The notes under the pieces were generated by a model. That model had not been told where the DNA came from. It searched no databases and saw only the letters and a program-made list of their open reading frames with translations. 64,000 nt of DNA from Ctena decussata (taxonomy: Eukaryota > Mollusca > Bivalvia > Lucinida > Lucinidae): contig OZ022501.1 in NCBI GenBank assembly GCA_963989385.1, forward strand, positions 21,910,102 to 21,974,101, given 5' to 3'. This document shows positions 20,581 through 30,749 of the stretch, one piece after another. The position numbers were made by a program, and so were the translations under genes. Positions within the stretch are counted from its first letter, which is position 1. Every line of letters begins with the position of its first letter.

Positions 20581-21177
20581 TGATAAAGCTTACCTGAGAC
20601 TTACAGGGATGAAACAATGCTGCTGTCATAATCATCATCGTATGGGTTGTATTCTGGTTAGAAGTCTTGAAGTATGAGTTGGAAAACTGATTTACTCAAT
20701 GCTTCTGGACTGCTGAGCCTTGGTCCACCACCTGAATCATGTCGTGCCTTCCCGTATACTGTCTGCTTATACTGTCCCAGGTTGCTAGTCTCGCTCGCAG
20801 TGTTTTAGCATCATTTTTCTTGGGCTCAACAATTTCTTTTTTTGTTGCTATAATATCTAAAAGGATATTCTTCTCCCTTTCAGAGAAGTTTTCCTTCCTT
20901 TTGTGTGAGGTGGCCATTCTGATAAACTGATGAGAATCATTCACGTGGATTAGTATATATGAATGAACAATGTTAAGCCACATGTTGCACCAGATTATAC
21001 ATGTATTTGAGCAATTTTGCTCAGTTCTCACAAGAGTGATGAGTTTAGTGATAACTACTTACAGTAAAGATTGTTCACTACATGTATTAACATTGTTTAC
21101 CTGGTTGCCTAGAGCAATTCAGGTGTTAAGGCAAATGATACCCATTCAAATTTATCATTGCAAAAAAAAAAAAAAAA

Positions 21178-21455
21178 AGATCTTATCCTGAGATAGCTTT
21201 CCCAAGGATTAAAACTCTTTTCTGCAATCCACTTTAGTACTTGGTGCTAGCTATCCCAGGATAAGCCCTAGTCAAGGGATAAACTAAAATAGTTTTGTGC
21301 TATCGGCCCTTAGGGCTGATTGCACAAAACTATTTTAATTTATCCCTTGACTAAGGCTTATCCTTGGATAGTTAGAACTGAGTACTAAAGTGGATTGCAG
21401 AAAAGAAGTTTAAGCAAGGAATAGCTATCCCTGGGATAGTTATCCAAGGATAAGA
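21178..21455. mobile_element. Two Harbinger-type ends, head to head
   Basis: 21178-21312 is the imperfect reverse complement of 21315-21455. From the junction CCCTTAGGG each side reads outward as GGGC(C/T)GAT(A/T)GCACAAAACT, then TTTATCCCTTGACTA, TACTAAAGTGGATTGCAGAA and ATCCAAGGATAAG or a variant. The termini match those at 14775 and 24899. They could be the adjacent ends of two elements sharing one TTA target site, or the arms of one compact foldback. Confidence 0.6.
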
Positions 21456-22045
21456 GCAAGGTTAGCCCAGATAAAACTATTGATGCAATTTGTCTCATAT
21501 CACCTGTGTTGCCATTAGTAACTGAGTTAAACAATGCTACCAGGTTGTATATGAGCTGTCCCTGCTGAATAAAGGTGTTTTTCTTGCATATGAATGAAAG
21601 AAAAGAAGAGCCCATAGTACTAGAATGCTTTTGCATTCAGTCTTGATTCACAGTTGCTTATAGCGATATATTATACTCAGCATCAATGAACTCACCACTT
21701 TTAAAAAAATCATAATTTTCTCCAAAATCATGGGGCATACCGGATCAACATCATACATGTCTTATTTTGAAGGGTTTCATTATGCCTATGATAAATGCTG
21801 CGAGTGTGTGACGAGAGCTATGGAATCAAGAAACAAATTTTTCCGTATAAATTTCATTTCACAGAAAGTCGTTGCTGTTGAACTTAAAATGCTACAGAAA
21901 GGCCCCATAGCTCTATTCATGGTGAAATGCATATATAGTTTATCATGAGATTCTCAGTACAGTTTTTTGTCATTGTAAATAACAGTGAGTAGCCAACTTT
22001 TAACCAATTTAATGTTCCTGAGTTTCATATAAAAACGTTTATCAA

Positions 22046-22170
22046 TTAAGTGGGTCATTTTAGTTGGCAAAAAAAATGGTAAAAATACAATGTAGATCTA
22101 CAAGCATGGGACCCGTTCATTGTCCCACTTTGTTTATATTCCATTGCTCAACAGGGAACCTTTTACTTTA
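22046..22170 (-). repeat. Fragment of the CTTAAAG-ended family
   Basis: GGGTCATTTTAGTTGGCAA, AATGGTAAAAATACAATGTA and TTTATATTCCATTGCTCAAC match, in reverse, the interior of the 14149-14619 element. No ends preserved. Confidence 0.5.
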
Positions 22171-22223
22171 AATGTGGGCATGGAACCTGAGTCTTACACT
22201 GACATATGTTCTCTATTTCCTGT

Positions 22224-23400
22224 TTATGCCCCCGTGACGATAGTCAGGGGGCATTATGTTTTATCCCTGTCTGTCCTTCCGTCTGTCCATCTCGCCTAAA
22301 AGGTTTGTACAGTATAATCAACTCCTCCTACAGTTTTTTAGCAATCAATCTGAAAATTTGCACAACTCTTGCAGGCATATTGAAGATATGCACCTGGCAT
22401 TTTGAAGAGAAAAAAAAGACATTTCTGACAAAATTACAGCAATTTCGGACTTATAAATTTTTACAGGTTCTGGCTAAAACAGAATGGCAAGTTTGTATAA
22501 TCAACTTCTTCCACAGTTTTTAAGCTATCAACTTGAAACTTTGCACAGTTGTTTCAGACATACTGAAGATGTGCATGTATTTTTTCGAAGAGGAAAAAAT
22601 AATTTTTGACAAAATTACGGGCTTTTTTATACTTAGAAATTATTTTGGGTTTTGACTATAAGAGCATGACAAAACTGTATAATCAACTCCTTCCGTAATT
22701 TACTACTAATCAATTTGAAACATTGCATAGATATTACAGACATATTAAAGATGTGTGTATGCCTTGTTGAAGAGAAAAAAATCATTTTTGACAAAATTAC
22801 GACCTTTTTAAACTTTAAAATTCTACAGGTTCTGGCTAATACAGGATAGCAAGTTTGTAAAATAAAACTACCCCAGGGTTTGTAAGCTATCAGCTACAAA
22901 TTTAGCACAGATGTTCCAGATATATTGAAAATATGCATGTGTCATTTTCACGAGGAGAAAAATAATTTTGACAAAATTACTGCCTTTTCAAACTTAGCAA
23001 TTTTTCAGGTTTGTCTAATACAGGATGAAAACATCGTATAATCAACTCCTCATACAGTTTAAACGCAATACAATTTTGTATATTCAATATTGTCAACAGC
23101 GTTTAAACAATGTCTAAGACCTGGTGCAGATGTTGCCAACATATTGAAGATATGCACTTGCCTTTTTGAAGAACAAAAGAGGGGGAGGGGGAAGTTGGGG
23201 ACACGCACAGCACAAGAGCATCATCTGTGTCTTACAGTATTTTCTGTGATGTTCAAATGCACTTCAGAAGTCGAAGACTATATATGGGACATCTTGAGCA
23301 TGAACCTCTCATCATGTTTACCTTTTGATCAAATTTGCTTCAGCTATTTTCGAGTTAGTATATAGAAATCTTAAGTCTTACCCCTGATTGTGACATTGAC
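22224..23400 (+). mobile_element. Helentron-like element with ~180-bp and ~143-bp tandem units
   Basis: The 5' end TTATGCCCCCGTGACGATAG with GTCAGGGGGCATTATG forms a hairpin, then a CTGTCTGTCCTTCCGTCTGTCC microsatellite. Five units spaced about 180 bp apart carry ATATTGAAGATATGCAC or variants (22378, 22561, 22743, 22923 and 23142), each followed by GACAAAATTAC. From about 23320 a different unit (AAATTTGCTTCAGCT, near 23327, 23470, 23607 and 23754) runs on to about 23865. No coding frame. The 3' boundary of this element versus its neighbour is uncertain. Confidence 0.55.
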
Positions 23401-23935
23401 ATTGTGGCATGGGATCCTAAACTTTGCAAAAAAATACCATTAATCATGTTTCACCTTTCAGTGAGGTTTGATAAAATTTGCTTCAGCTGTGTCTAGTCAG
23501 TTCAAAGACATGATTTGACCTCTGAGCCCTGAATGTGGCCCTGACCGTGGGCAGTAGAACCTTAATTTTGTTTGTGACATACCATCTAATTTTTTTCACC
23601 TTTGCATGAAGCTAAATCAAATTTGCTTCGGTAGTTTTTAAGTTAATGAAGAGAAAGCCACATGACCTCTGACTGCGACCTCGTCCTTGGGGTGGGAACC
23701 TATGTCTTGTGCTTGGCATACCTTCTCATTAGGTTTTATCTTTTTGTGAAGTTTAAAGAAGTTTGCTTTGGTACTTTTCTGAGTAAATACCAAGACATGA
23801 TCTAACCCCATATTGTAACCTTGACCTTGGGTTTGGGAACATATATATTGTGTGTGAATATATTCTCACTAGAGCAAGTGAGCAGGGCCTCAAATATACC
23901 CCCGGCCAGCGCCACCGCCTAATAGAAACACACTT
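23400..23935 (-). mobile_element. Helentron-like 3' end in reverse orientation
   Basis: ACTAGAGCAAGTGAGCAGGGCCTC followed by ATATACCCCCGGCC (23871-23920) is the reverse complement of the end of element 1 at 14655-14688: CTCTAG end, GTGAGC hairpin, then GGGGGTATA. The adjacent ~143-bp units may belong to it or to the 22224 element. Confidence 0.5.
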
Positions 23936-24004
23936 AATACAAACAAATGTTTAAACGAAATGTTAATAACAAACATAAAGACAGATGGACAATCTATAAC
24001 AAAC

Positions 24005-24120
24005 CCAGTACAATTTTACCTTCTTTCAACAGTATTTCAATATTCTCAGGATGATTGGAGGGCAATTACGTAATGCTGTGTGTGTCAGAACCCCTTCGAC
24101 AAGGTAGAAATATGTTATAT
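24005..24120 (-). mobile_element. SINE family B fragment
   Basis: TTTCAACAGTATTTCAATATTCTCAGGATGATTGGAGGGCAATTACG matches the body of the copies at 20.1 and 49.2 kb in the same orientation. The tRNA-like head is not preserved. Confidence 0.45.
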
Positions 24121-24616
24121 GTTAGACCACTGCAGTATCTACAAATTCCATCAAAGGGTCAAGGATAGATACATACACAGATCTTTAAAATTGCATGCCA
24201 AATTTTCCAGACCGAGTGACCTAATGCAGTGTTCCCACACCATGCCCATCTGGATGCTAGACCTCAGTTACCTGCAGTAGCTCTTCTTATACATGTACTT
24301 TTATACAAATGAGCCAAAATGACAAATTGTCATTTTATTGAAGCTCTCTTTTATGACATGTTGGTCTTCAAATGATTATTTTAAAAAACAAACAAGTACA
24401 TTGTACATCAGATCTTTGTATTTAGTGTTTGGGATGGGACACATGAAAGGCATATATCCTTGTTCAAAATATAGTCTTTTGTCTGAAAATTTGATTCCGA
24501 AATCATATTTTTATCTCATTGTTTGTATTTATTATTTTTTTTTTTACTTTCTCATGATTTTTTTCCGTTCCGTGGAATTTGCGCATATTTCTTCCAGTAC
24601 ATTCTACAAGTTTGAC

Positions 24617-24899
24617 ATAAAAAATGTCTTAAACTACCCCCGTGGCAGGTTTAAATATATAGTAGGTGACGGATAGATTAACACCAAGGTTTAGCTAAAA
24701 TAGTTTTGTGCAATCCAAAAAATTAATCCTTTAGCCAGAGAATAGTTAAACTACTTTTGTGCAATCCGTCTGCGTTAAACTTTCACTTAACCCTGAGGTT
24801 AATTTAAACTGCAATTGTGCAATCCAAAACCCTTAAACCTGAGGATAAACCCAAGGTTAACTCTTAAACTAGCTTTGTGCAATCGGCCCTTAGTGTTCA
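24617..24899 (-). mobile_element. Harbinger-type terminal region, uninterrupted copy
   Basis: AAAAAATGTCTTAAACTACC through five TTTTGTGCAATCC-type repeats to CTTTGTGCAATCGGCCCTTAG. It is the intact equivalent of 11680-11866 plus 14697-14775. The recurrent GTGCAATC motif at intervals resembles subterminal transposase-binding repeats. No adjacent transposase was found. Confidence 0.55.
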
Positions 24900-25410
24900 G
24901 CCAGCCAAATACAGTCATTTGAAATGACGAAACAGTTGTGTAAAACTTTCAGGGATATTTGACAATAAAGTATTACATGAATTTCTTCTACCACTTAGAG
25001 AGCGATTGGGCCTTTAAGCTGCAGAGATTTATTGACAAGACCGTTCTGTCCTCTTATATTGATTTGAAAACTATTTTGCCATTCTACGTATGTAAGCCTC
25101 GATACATCTACACTCAATCCGATCATTGTTTCGATAAGAATGTAACCGCAGAAACAAAAGGAATACAGATTATAGAAAAAAAAAAAAAAAACACTGCTGA
25201 GACAAATTGATTTATAATAGCGTTCGGGTCACCATTAATATAATGATGGATTCGTCATGTTTGGTATAACAAATTACTATGTTGCGTGGAAAAAGAGAAT
25301 AAAAGAAAGTTTTAGGGCAGCGGCACAAAATCTTATTTGTCAATATCAATTTGGAAAAGCTATAAAACGATAAAAGATTATATCAATGCATCTTCCTGAC
25401 CAATGGAAAC
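24900..25410 (+). repeat. Dispersed repeats: CTTAAAG-family end plus 7.4-kb repeat partner
   Basis: 24900-25030 contains CATTTGAAATGACGAAAC and GAGCGATTGGGCCTTTAAG, similar to the right end of 14149-14619. 25050-25410 is the direct partner of 7425-7785 (AATTGATTTATAATAGCG, CACCATTAATATAATGAT). The two may be one composite repeat. Confidence 0.5.
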
Positions 25411-25825
25411 GAAAGGAAAAACAGAGTTGTTCCTGAGAAACACAGTTGATCCCCCTATTATCAGTGCTTAACACACCACATATAAGGTTATCTAATTTAA
25501 TCCAACTACCCATCTCTCTATGAGCATGAGGTCAGTTCCTTTTTCCTTATTCGTTTTTCCTTATTCCCTTTTCCTTATTCGGGTTAACATGTATCATCCG
25601 ATATTGAGCCTGAAACTAGTCAAATACTTGTAGCAGCAAAGGTGAAAGATGACAACATGCATAATTTGGCCTAATAGTGTTGAAATCTATATTTTATTAC
25701 ATTTCAGTTCACCAACAACTTCGAATAAGGAAAAATGAAAAGATATTCATTTTTGCTTTTTCCTTATTAGGGCGGTAAACATGTATCATCAGCCAGTGAT
25801 TCTGAAACTAGTCCATAACTTATAG

Positions 25826-26450
25826 CTATTCTATTCTATTCTATCCCATAAACTTACTAGGTCGTTGGGGGCACCACAGATGACTTCAAAACAATCCCTT
25901 CTCACCTTGTCCTGTCTTCAGCTGCCCTAGTTGAGCTGGCAAAATCCATTCCTTTCCACTCCTTGATATTGTCTTCCCACTTCTTCTTCTGTCTACCTCT
26001 TCTTCTTTTTCCTTTCACTGTGCCCTGAAGAATTGTCTTTGCTAAACCAGAAGATATTGAGACGTGGCCAACCATCTTAGTTTCCAATTCTTGACCAGCG
26101 TAAGATGTTCATCATATTCTCCATTGGCTGCTTGGATCTTCCTGAGAACCTCCTCATTGGTTGTATGGTCCTTGTACGAAATGTTCAGTAACCTTCGGTA
26201 GCATCTCATCTCAAAGGCCTGCGTTCTTTTCTCTAGCTCTGCTGGCAAGATCCATGATTCACAGACATACAGAAATATGGAAATGACAAGGGAGCGCATA
26301 AGTTTCACCTTTGATCCAAAAGATATATTGTTATCTCTCCAAATTGGTTTCAGCTTAGTAAGAGCTGAAGTGGCTTGTGCAATCCTTGAGAGAACCCCCT
26401 GTTTTGAGCCATCATCTGAGACAACTGCTCCAAGGTATTTGAAGCTTCAA
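25826..26450 (-). mobile_element. RTE-like non-LTR retrotransposon, 3' fragment of the reverse transcriptase ORF
   Basis: Minus-strand peptides in broken frames: YLGAVVSDDGSK, SKVKLMRSLVISIFLYVCES, RCYRRLLNISYKDHTTNEE, GLAKTILQGTVKGKRRRGRQ and KKWEDNIKEWKGMDFASSTRA. This is the very conserved C-terminal part of RTE/Proto2-like endonuclease-reverse transcriptases (thumb and after). A frameshift splits it near 26080. The catalytic fingers/palm and the endonuclease are absent (5' truncation). It ends in a (GAATA)n tail at 25826-25845. Confidence 0.8.
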
Positions 26451-26624
26451 CATCAAAGTGTTCAAATCTATCTTTTATTACATTTCAGTTCAACAACTAC
26501 GAATAAGGAAAAAAGAAATAAATTTATTTTTCCTATTTCCTTATTAGGGCATTTAACATGTATCATCCGATATTGATTTTTCCCTTATTCGGGCGGTTAA
26601 CATGTATCATCCGATTTTGATTCT

Positions 26625-26790
26625 CAAGGAGCGGCTCTAGTATAGTGGATAACACTCCGGACTACCAATCCAAGGGTCGCAAGATCGATCCCCCGCTTCT
26701 CCGGTCTTTCGAATGAAGCTTAAAACCGAGGTACCGTCTCCATATGACCTCGTTGTTGGTGGGATGTTAAACCCGAGTTCACTCACGCAC
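26625..26790 (+). mobile_element. SINE family C, tRNA-derived, with 8-bp target duplication
   Basis: Head GGCTCTAGTATAGTGGATAA (A box) and GGGTCGCAAGATCGATCCCC (B box), then a body ending TTGGTGGGATGTTAAACCCG. Flanked by TTGATTCT at 26617-26624 and 26791-26798. The element splits one unit of the surrounding array, which confirms the boundaries. Confidence 0.8.
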
Positions 26791-27229
26791 TTGATTCTGA
26801 AACGAGTCAATCACTAATGGAGGCAAAGCTTAAAGTTTCCAACATGAATAATTCGCCATAATAGTCTTCAAGTCTATCTAATATTTCATTTTAGTTCTAC
26901 ACTTTCGCATAAGGAAAAATAGCAATCAGAGGAGATGGCAAATCCCCCGACTGAAGGCCCCCTGCGCCTTGGTAAACAGGGTGCACTTCAAAACACATAT
27001 AAATAGTATACTGTCATTCTTTTATGCTCCTTATTGACATAAAGTTTAACAGATGCATGATTATCTAACACGCAGACCAAACCAGTATGCCAGATTGCTA
27101 AAAAGAGGTCAAATCTCAAATAGCAACCATGAAGACAATGTATTGCATATAATATATTCAACATTTCAAAATGTATGAATAACTTATAAAGTACACGCCC
27201 TACAAATCTAATTTTGAGCTCTCTAGTAA

Positions 27230-28135
27230 GTGAATTTTGACAAAGAATCCAAATCTGAAAAAAAAATTGGAGAGGGGGGAGGGGGTGGGGGGGGGGGCAG
27301 TGGCAGAGTCATATAGAGTTAGGGACACTAATAGGGTGTCATGGGGCATGGTCATCAAAATTCTAAAAGGTATAAGGGTATTAAAATTGTGGAGCAGGTC
27401 AGGGCTATACAGATATGGAGCTGAGACACAAAACTGCAGCTAAAACTTCCAAAGGGAAATAACTCGGAAAAATATGATAGCAAGAGTTGTCATTCTTGTA
27501 TAAGACGAACTATCATGATCTGATCTCCATATCTGTGAAGTATCATACAAATATTTCAAAGGGTATTCAAGTTATGGAGCGGACACGAAATCACACCTAA
27601 AACCATCAAGGGGAAATAACTCAAAAATTAAGAAAGCAAGAGTTGTCATTCTTTTTCGCTTCACATCGTCATGACCTGTTCTACATATCTGTGAAGTATC
27701 ATGACAATATTTCAAAAGGTATTCAAGTTATAGAGCGGACACGAAATCACACCTAAAACAATCAAGGGCAAATAACTCAAAAAGTAAGAAAGAAAGAGTT
27801 GCCATTCTTGTTTGTGACACATCGCCATGACCTGTTCTACATATCTAAGAAGTATCATGAAAATATTTCTAAGCATATTCAAGTTATGAAGCTGACACGA
27901 AATCACACCTAAAACCATCAAGGGGAAATAACTTAAAAAGTAAGAAAACAAGAGTTGTCATTCTTGTTCGCGACACATCGTCATCACCTGCTCTACATAT
28001 CTATGAAGTATCATGAAAATATTCCAAAGGGTATTCAAGATATGGAGCGGACAAGAAAATGTTTACGGACTGACAGATGGATGGAAGGACAGACGGACGG
28101 TCGCCAGGCTCATCGCTATATTTTATTACTAATTT
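27230..28135 (+). repeat. 156-bp tandem array with GACGGAC microsatellite end
   Basis: TTCAAGTTATGGAGCGGACA or a close variant recurs at 27566, 27722, 27878 and 28034, exactly 156 bp apart. A more diverged unit precedes it from about 27240. Each unit has AAGGGGAAATAACTCAAAAA and AGAGTTGTCATTCTT. The array runs into GGACAGACGGACGG and CAGGCTCATCGC, the kind of microsatellite and end found on Helentron-like elements. The open frames here are repeat translations. Confidence 0.7.
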
Positions 28136-28164
28136 AGTGCTCATCATCCCTCTTACCACTTCAA

Positions 28165-29940
28165 CTAATAATCATGTGAATCTGACTCTGAAATCCCCTC
28201 CAAAGGTATTAGTCCATTCTCCCCCATGGGGGAGATTACAGTTGACCCTAATGGGGTCACTAAATAGTTGAACAGCCTGAACATATATAAGGCATCTGGG
28301 CCTGATGGCCTGAGTGCTAGGGTGTTAAAGGAATGTAGTTCTGAAATTGCTCCTGTCCTGGCCTTCATCTACAATGAGTCGCTTGCTCAGGGCGCTGTAC
28401 CAGATGATTGGCGACAAGCAAATGTGGCTCCGGTTTTGAGACAGGAGAAAAATATGATGCTGCTAATTATCGACCGGTGTCGCGTACATGCATCTGTTGC
28501 AAAACCCTCGTGCATATAATAGTTAGTAACATCAACAAGCATCTAGCCTTTAAGAGCATTCTTGCTGACTGTCAGCATGGTTTCCAAAGTCAGAGGTCTT
28601 GCGAAACCCAGCTTGTTCAGTTCTACCACGATTTTGTAAGCAACCTGAATGGTGCCCTAAATTGTGGCCACAAGCAGACTGATGTAATTATTATGGATTT
28701 CGCAAAGGCCTTTGACAAGGTACTACACAGGAGGCTATTGTACAAAGTAGATTATTACGGGATTAGAGGATCTACTCAAAAGTGGATCGCTTCATGGCTC
28801 TCTGAACGCTTTCAAAAAGTGGTTTTAGATGGCCAAGCCTCAGATCCAGTTCCGGTTCTATCTGGTGTCCCTCAAGGATCGGTTTTAGGACCGGTCCTGT
28901 TTTTTATTTTTATTAACGATCTTCCAGACAACATCAGGTCATCTGTTCGTCTTTTTGCTGATGATTGTGTTTTGTATAGGAATATCTTCTACCCCAGGGA
29001 TTGCCAGATCTTGCAAGATGACCTGAAAAACCTCGCACAATGGAAGACCGATTGGCAAATGAAATTTAATTTTGCCAAATGTCATTCTATGAGGGTGACT
29101 CGGCACCTCCCTAGCAAGCAATACACTTTAATTACTCTCTCCATCAGCGAAGATTGGAACAGGTTCAGTCCGCCAAGTATCTCGGTATAACGATTACAGA
29201 CAATTTGGATTGGGCTCAACATATTTCAGAAATATCAAGTAAGGCAACTAAGACAATGGGATTTCTTCGGCGCAATTAGGCACTGGCACCTAGGCAAACT
29301 AATGATGCTGCATACAAAATATTGGTTCGCCCTCAACTATAGTATGCAGCAAATATTTGGCATCCCTATCATAAAAACTCAAATTCAGCAGGCTGAGAAG
29401 GTGCAGAGAACAGCTGCCAGGTGGACCTGCAGGCGATGGCGAACACAAGAAGTGTCGGCGATATGCTGGACGAGCTTGAGTGGCCATCCCTGGAGGCCCA
29501 CCGGGAGCAGTCCTCCTTAACATTCTTTTACAAGATTCATTCTGGTACTGTTTCCCTTGAGAAGGATAAGTACTTGACCCCAGCACCAAAGTCGAGAAGG
29601 ACTAGGGTATCCCATGACTCACAATACACTAGATACCTTGCGTAAAGTGATGCCCTGAAAAATTCATTTTTTCCCAGGACTATTCCTGTGTGGAATAGTC
29701 TCCCCTCTTTTGCGGTTTCTGTCAAAACCGCTGAGGATTTTAAGACCCTTATTTAGATTATCGGTCCAGAGGCATGTGTTTTAGCATGCCTCTGATCTGC
29801 TTCTTGTAAATAGTTTTAATGGCCCACCCCGAAAGTTTGTTTTTCCCTTGAGCTAAATTCTAAATTTAGCTACCCACCACACCTGAGGTAATGATCAGAA
29901 AATGGTCGTCTCAGTATTGAGAGATAGATAAATCGCATGA
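28165..29940 (+). pseudogene. Jockey/CR1-type LINE reverse transcriptase, 5' truncated and frameshifted
   Basis: Copies element RNA into DNA at the nicked target. Visible in order: YKASGPDGLSARVLKE; EKYDAANYRPVS after a frameshift near 28438; HGFQSQRSCETQL; VIIMDFAKAFDKVLHRRLL (first catalytic Asp); SGVPQGSVLGPVLFFIFIND; and LFADDCVLY near 28960 (catalytic FADD). Past about 29110 the coding continues in shifting frames with stops (DNLDWAQHISEISSKATKTM, DMLDELEWPSLEAHREQSS, FKTL) to about 29757. A ~180-bp 3' UTR and a GATAGATAAAT tail follow. The endonuclease is missing. Dead copy. Confidence 0.85.
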
Positions 29941-30111
29941 TTTTGTCAGAATGAGTTTTTATGGTCTTTTACCACCCTGAATCAGTAAAAAATGTCTGTG
30001 TTCAAAATGCTGCAAGTTTGTCAACAAATCGTTTAGCCTAAAAGAAATCACATGCGTATTTCAATACGTCTCTAACATCTGTGCAACATTTTGATGCATC
30101 TGGGTGGAAGG

Positions 30112-30365
30112 ACTTGATTGATTGATTGCTTGTTTTGGGTTGAAATTCCCTTTGAGACAGTATTTCAGTATATATATCAAGCCGTCTCTCAGGGAGAGGG
30201 ACAGAGAAATTGAAGATAGGATAGACAAGAATAAAACAATCAAACACCTCAGTCCCGTAGCTGCCGCAAGCACAACCTGCCCTCGCCTTACTATTATCCA
30301 AATAAGTAGGAAGTCCCGGCACTGTAAATTACACAGCGCCAGCGCCCGACTAGGTCACCCAAAGG
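30112..30365 (-). mobile_element. SINE family A copy
   Basis: Plus strand starts (TTGA)TTGATTGATTGC (3' tail), then TTTTGGGTTGAAATTCCC (a decayed GTTAAACC motif), AAGCCGTCTCTCAGGGAGAG, CGCAAGCACAACCTGC and AGTAGGAAGTCCCGGCACTG. Oriented minus. Confidence 0.6.
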
Positions 30366-30511
30366 AAGAGTCGATTATAGAAACTTGAGCTCCTGTATTT
30401 AGTGACTATCCACTTATATTATCTTTATGTCAAAACAGCCGTTATTTTGTCAAACATAATATACATTTATATATACAAAGGTACCAATGCTCTCAGCCAT
30501 GTAATATTTTA

Positions 30512-30735
30512 TTGTTAGATGTCGCTGAAAGCTCTTCACTTCGGTTCGTCATTGTAAATGACCGTGATTCGCCAGCTTTATACGACTACAGTTTCTTATG
30601 AAATATATGTGTTGAAAAGCCAGGTGGCAACCAACTTGACCTACTTTCGGTATCATCAATTTTAAAACTGAATAAAACAGGAGGGTCCCATAAAATGCCT
30701 CGTTTTGTTGATATTCCCTGTTAGTACTTTGTGAA
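30512..30735 (-). repeat. Fragment of the CTTAAAG-ended family
   Basis: GTCATTGTAAATGACCGTGATT with GCCAGCTTTA, then TGACCTACTTTCGGTATCAT and GATATTCCCTGTTAG match the interior of 14149-14619 in reverse. Confidence 0.45.
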
Positions 30736-30749
30736 GAGAATGTCATTTT

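Larger units (their letters stand above)
18340..20917 (-). pseudogene. Harbinger Myb/SANT-like DNA-binding protein (MSANTD3-like), broken and partly duplicated
   Basis: In Harbinger elements this protein binds the ends and carries the transposase to DNA. The N-terminal domain starts at an ATG (20917-20915) and reads KRKENFSEREKNILLDII, then AKTLRARLATWDSISRQY, a trihelix-type Myb/SANT fold. It stops near 20696. A middle part (ELPVPDDVNEPSSPASPSLI) is encoded at about 19965-19800, and a second version (ELPVPDDVNEPSYPASPSLI) at about 18740-18600. A C-terminal part at 18540-18340 has a basic PKRKSNVTKKK stretch, then a helical AEKKSSKLELLRRQIQIEIA. A SINE and a palindromic MITE lie between N-terminus and middle; stops occur between pieces. 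Confidence 0.65.
25500..26935 (+). repeat. TTCCTTATT-rich tandem array (~190-bp unit) interrupted by two retroelements
   Basis: Units carry TTTTTCCTTATTCGGG, AACATGTATCATCCGATATTG, CTGAAACTAGTC and ATCTATATTTTATTACATTT. Anchors lie near 25585, 25777, 26549 and 26599, with a last degenerate unit to about 26930. An RTE-like fragment (25826-26450) and a SINE (26625-26790) sit inside units. Confidence 0.65.

Noticed and set aside
24338..24676. 112-codon plus-strand open frame
   Set aside because: Aromatic-rich translation of AT-rich DNA that runs into a Harbinger-type end.
27566..28060. Evenly spaced repeats as a possible CRISPR array
   Set aside because: The whole 156-bp unit is conserved with no unique spacers, and the genomic context is eukaryotic.
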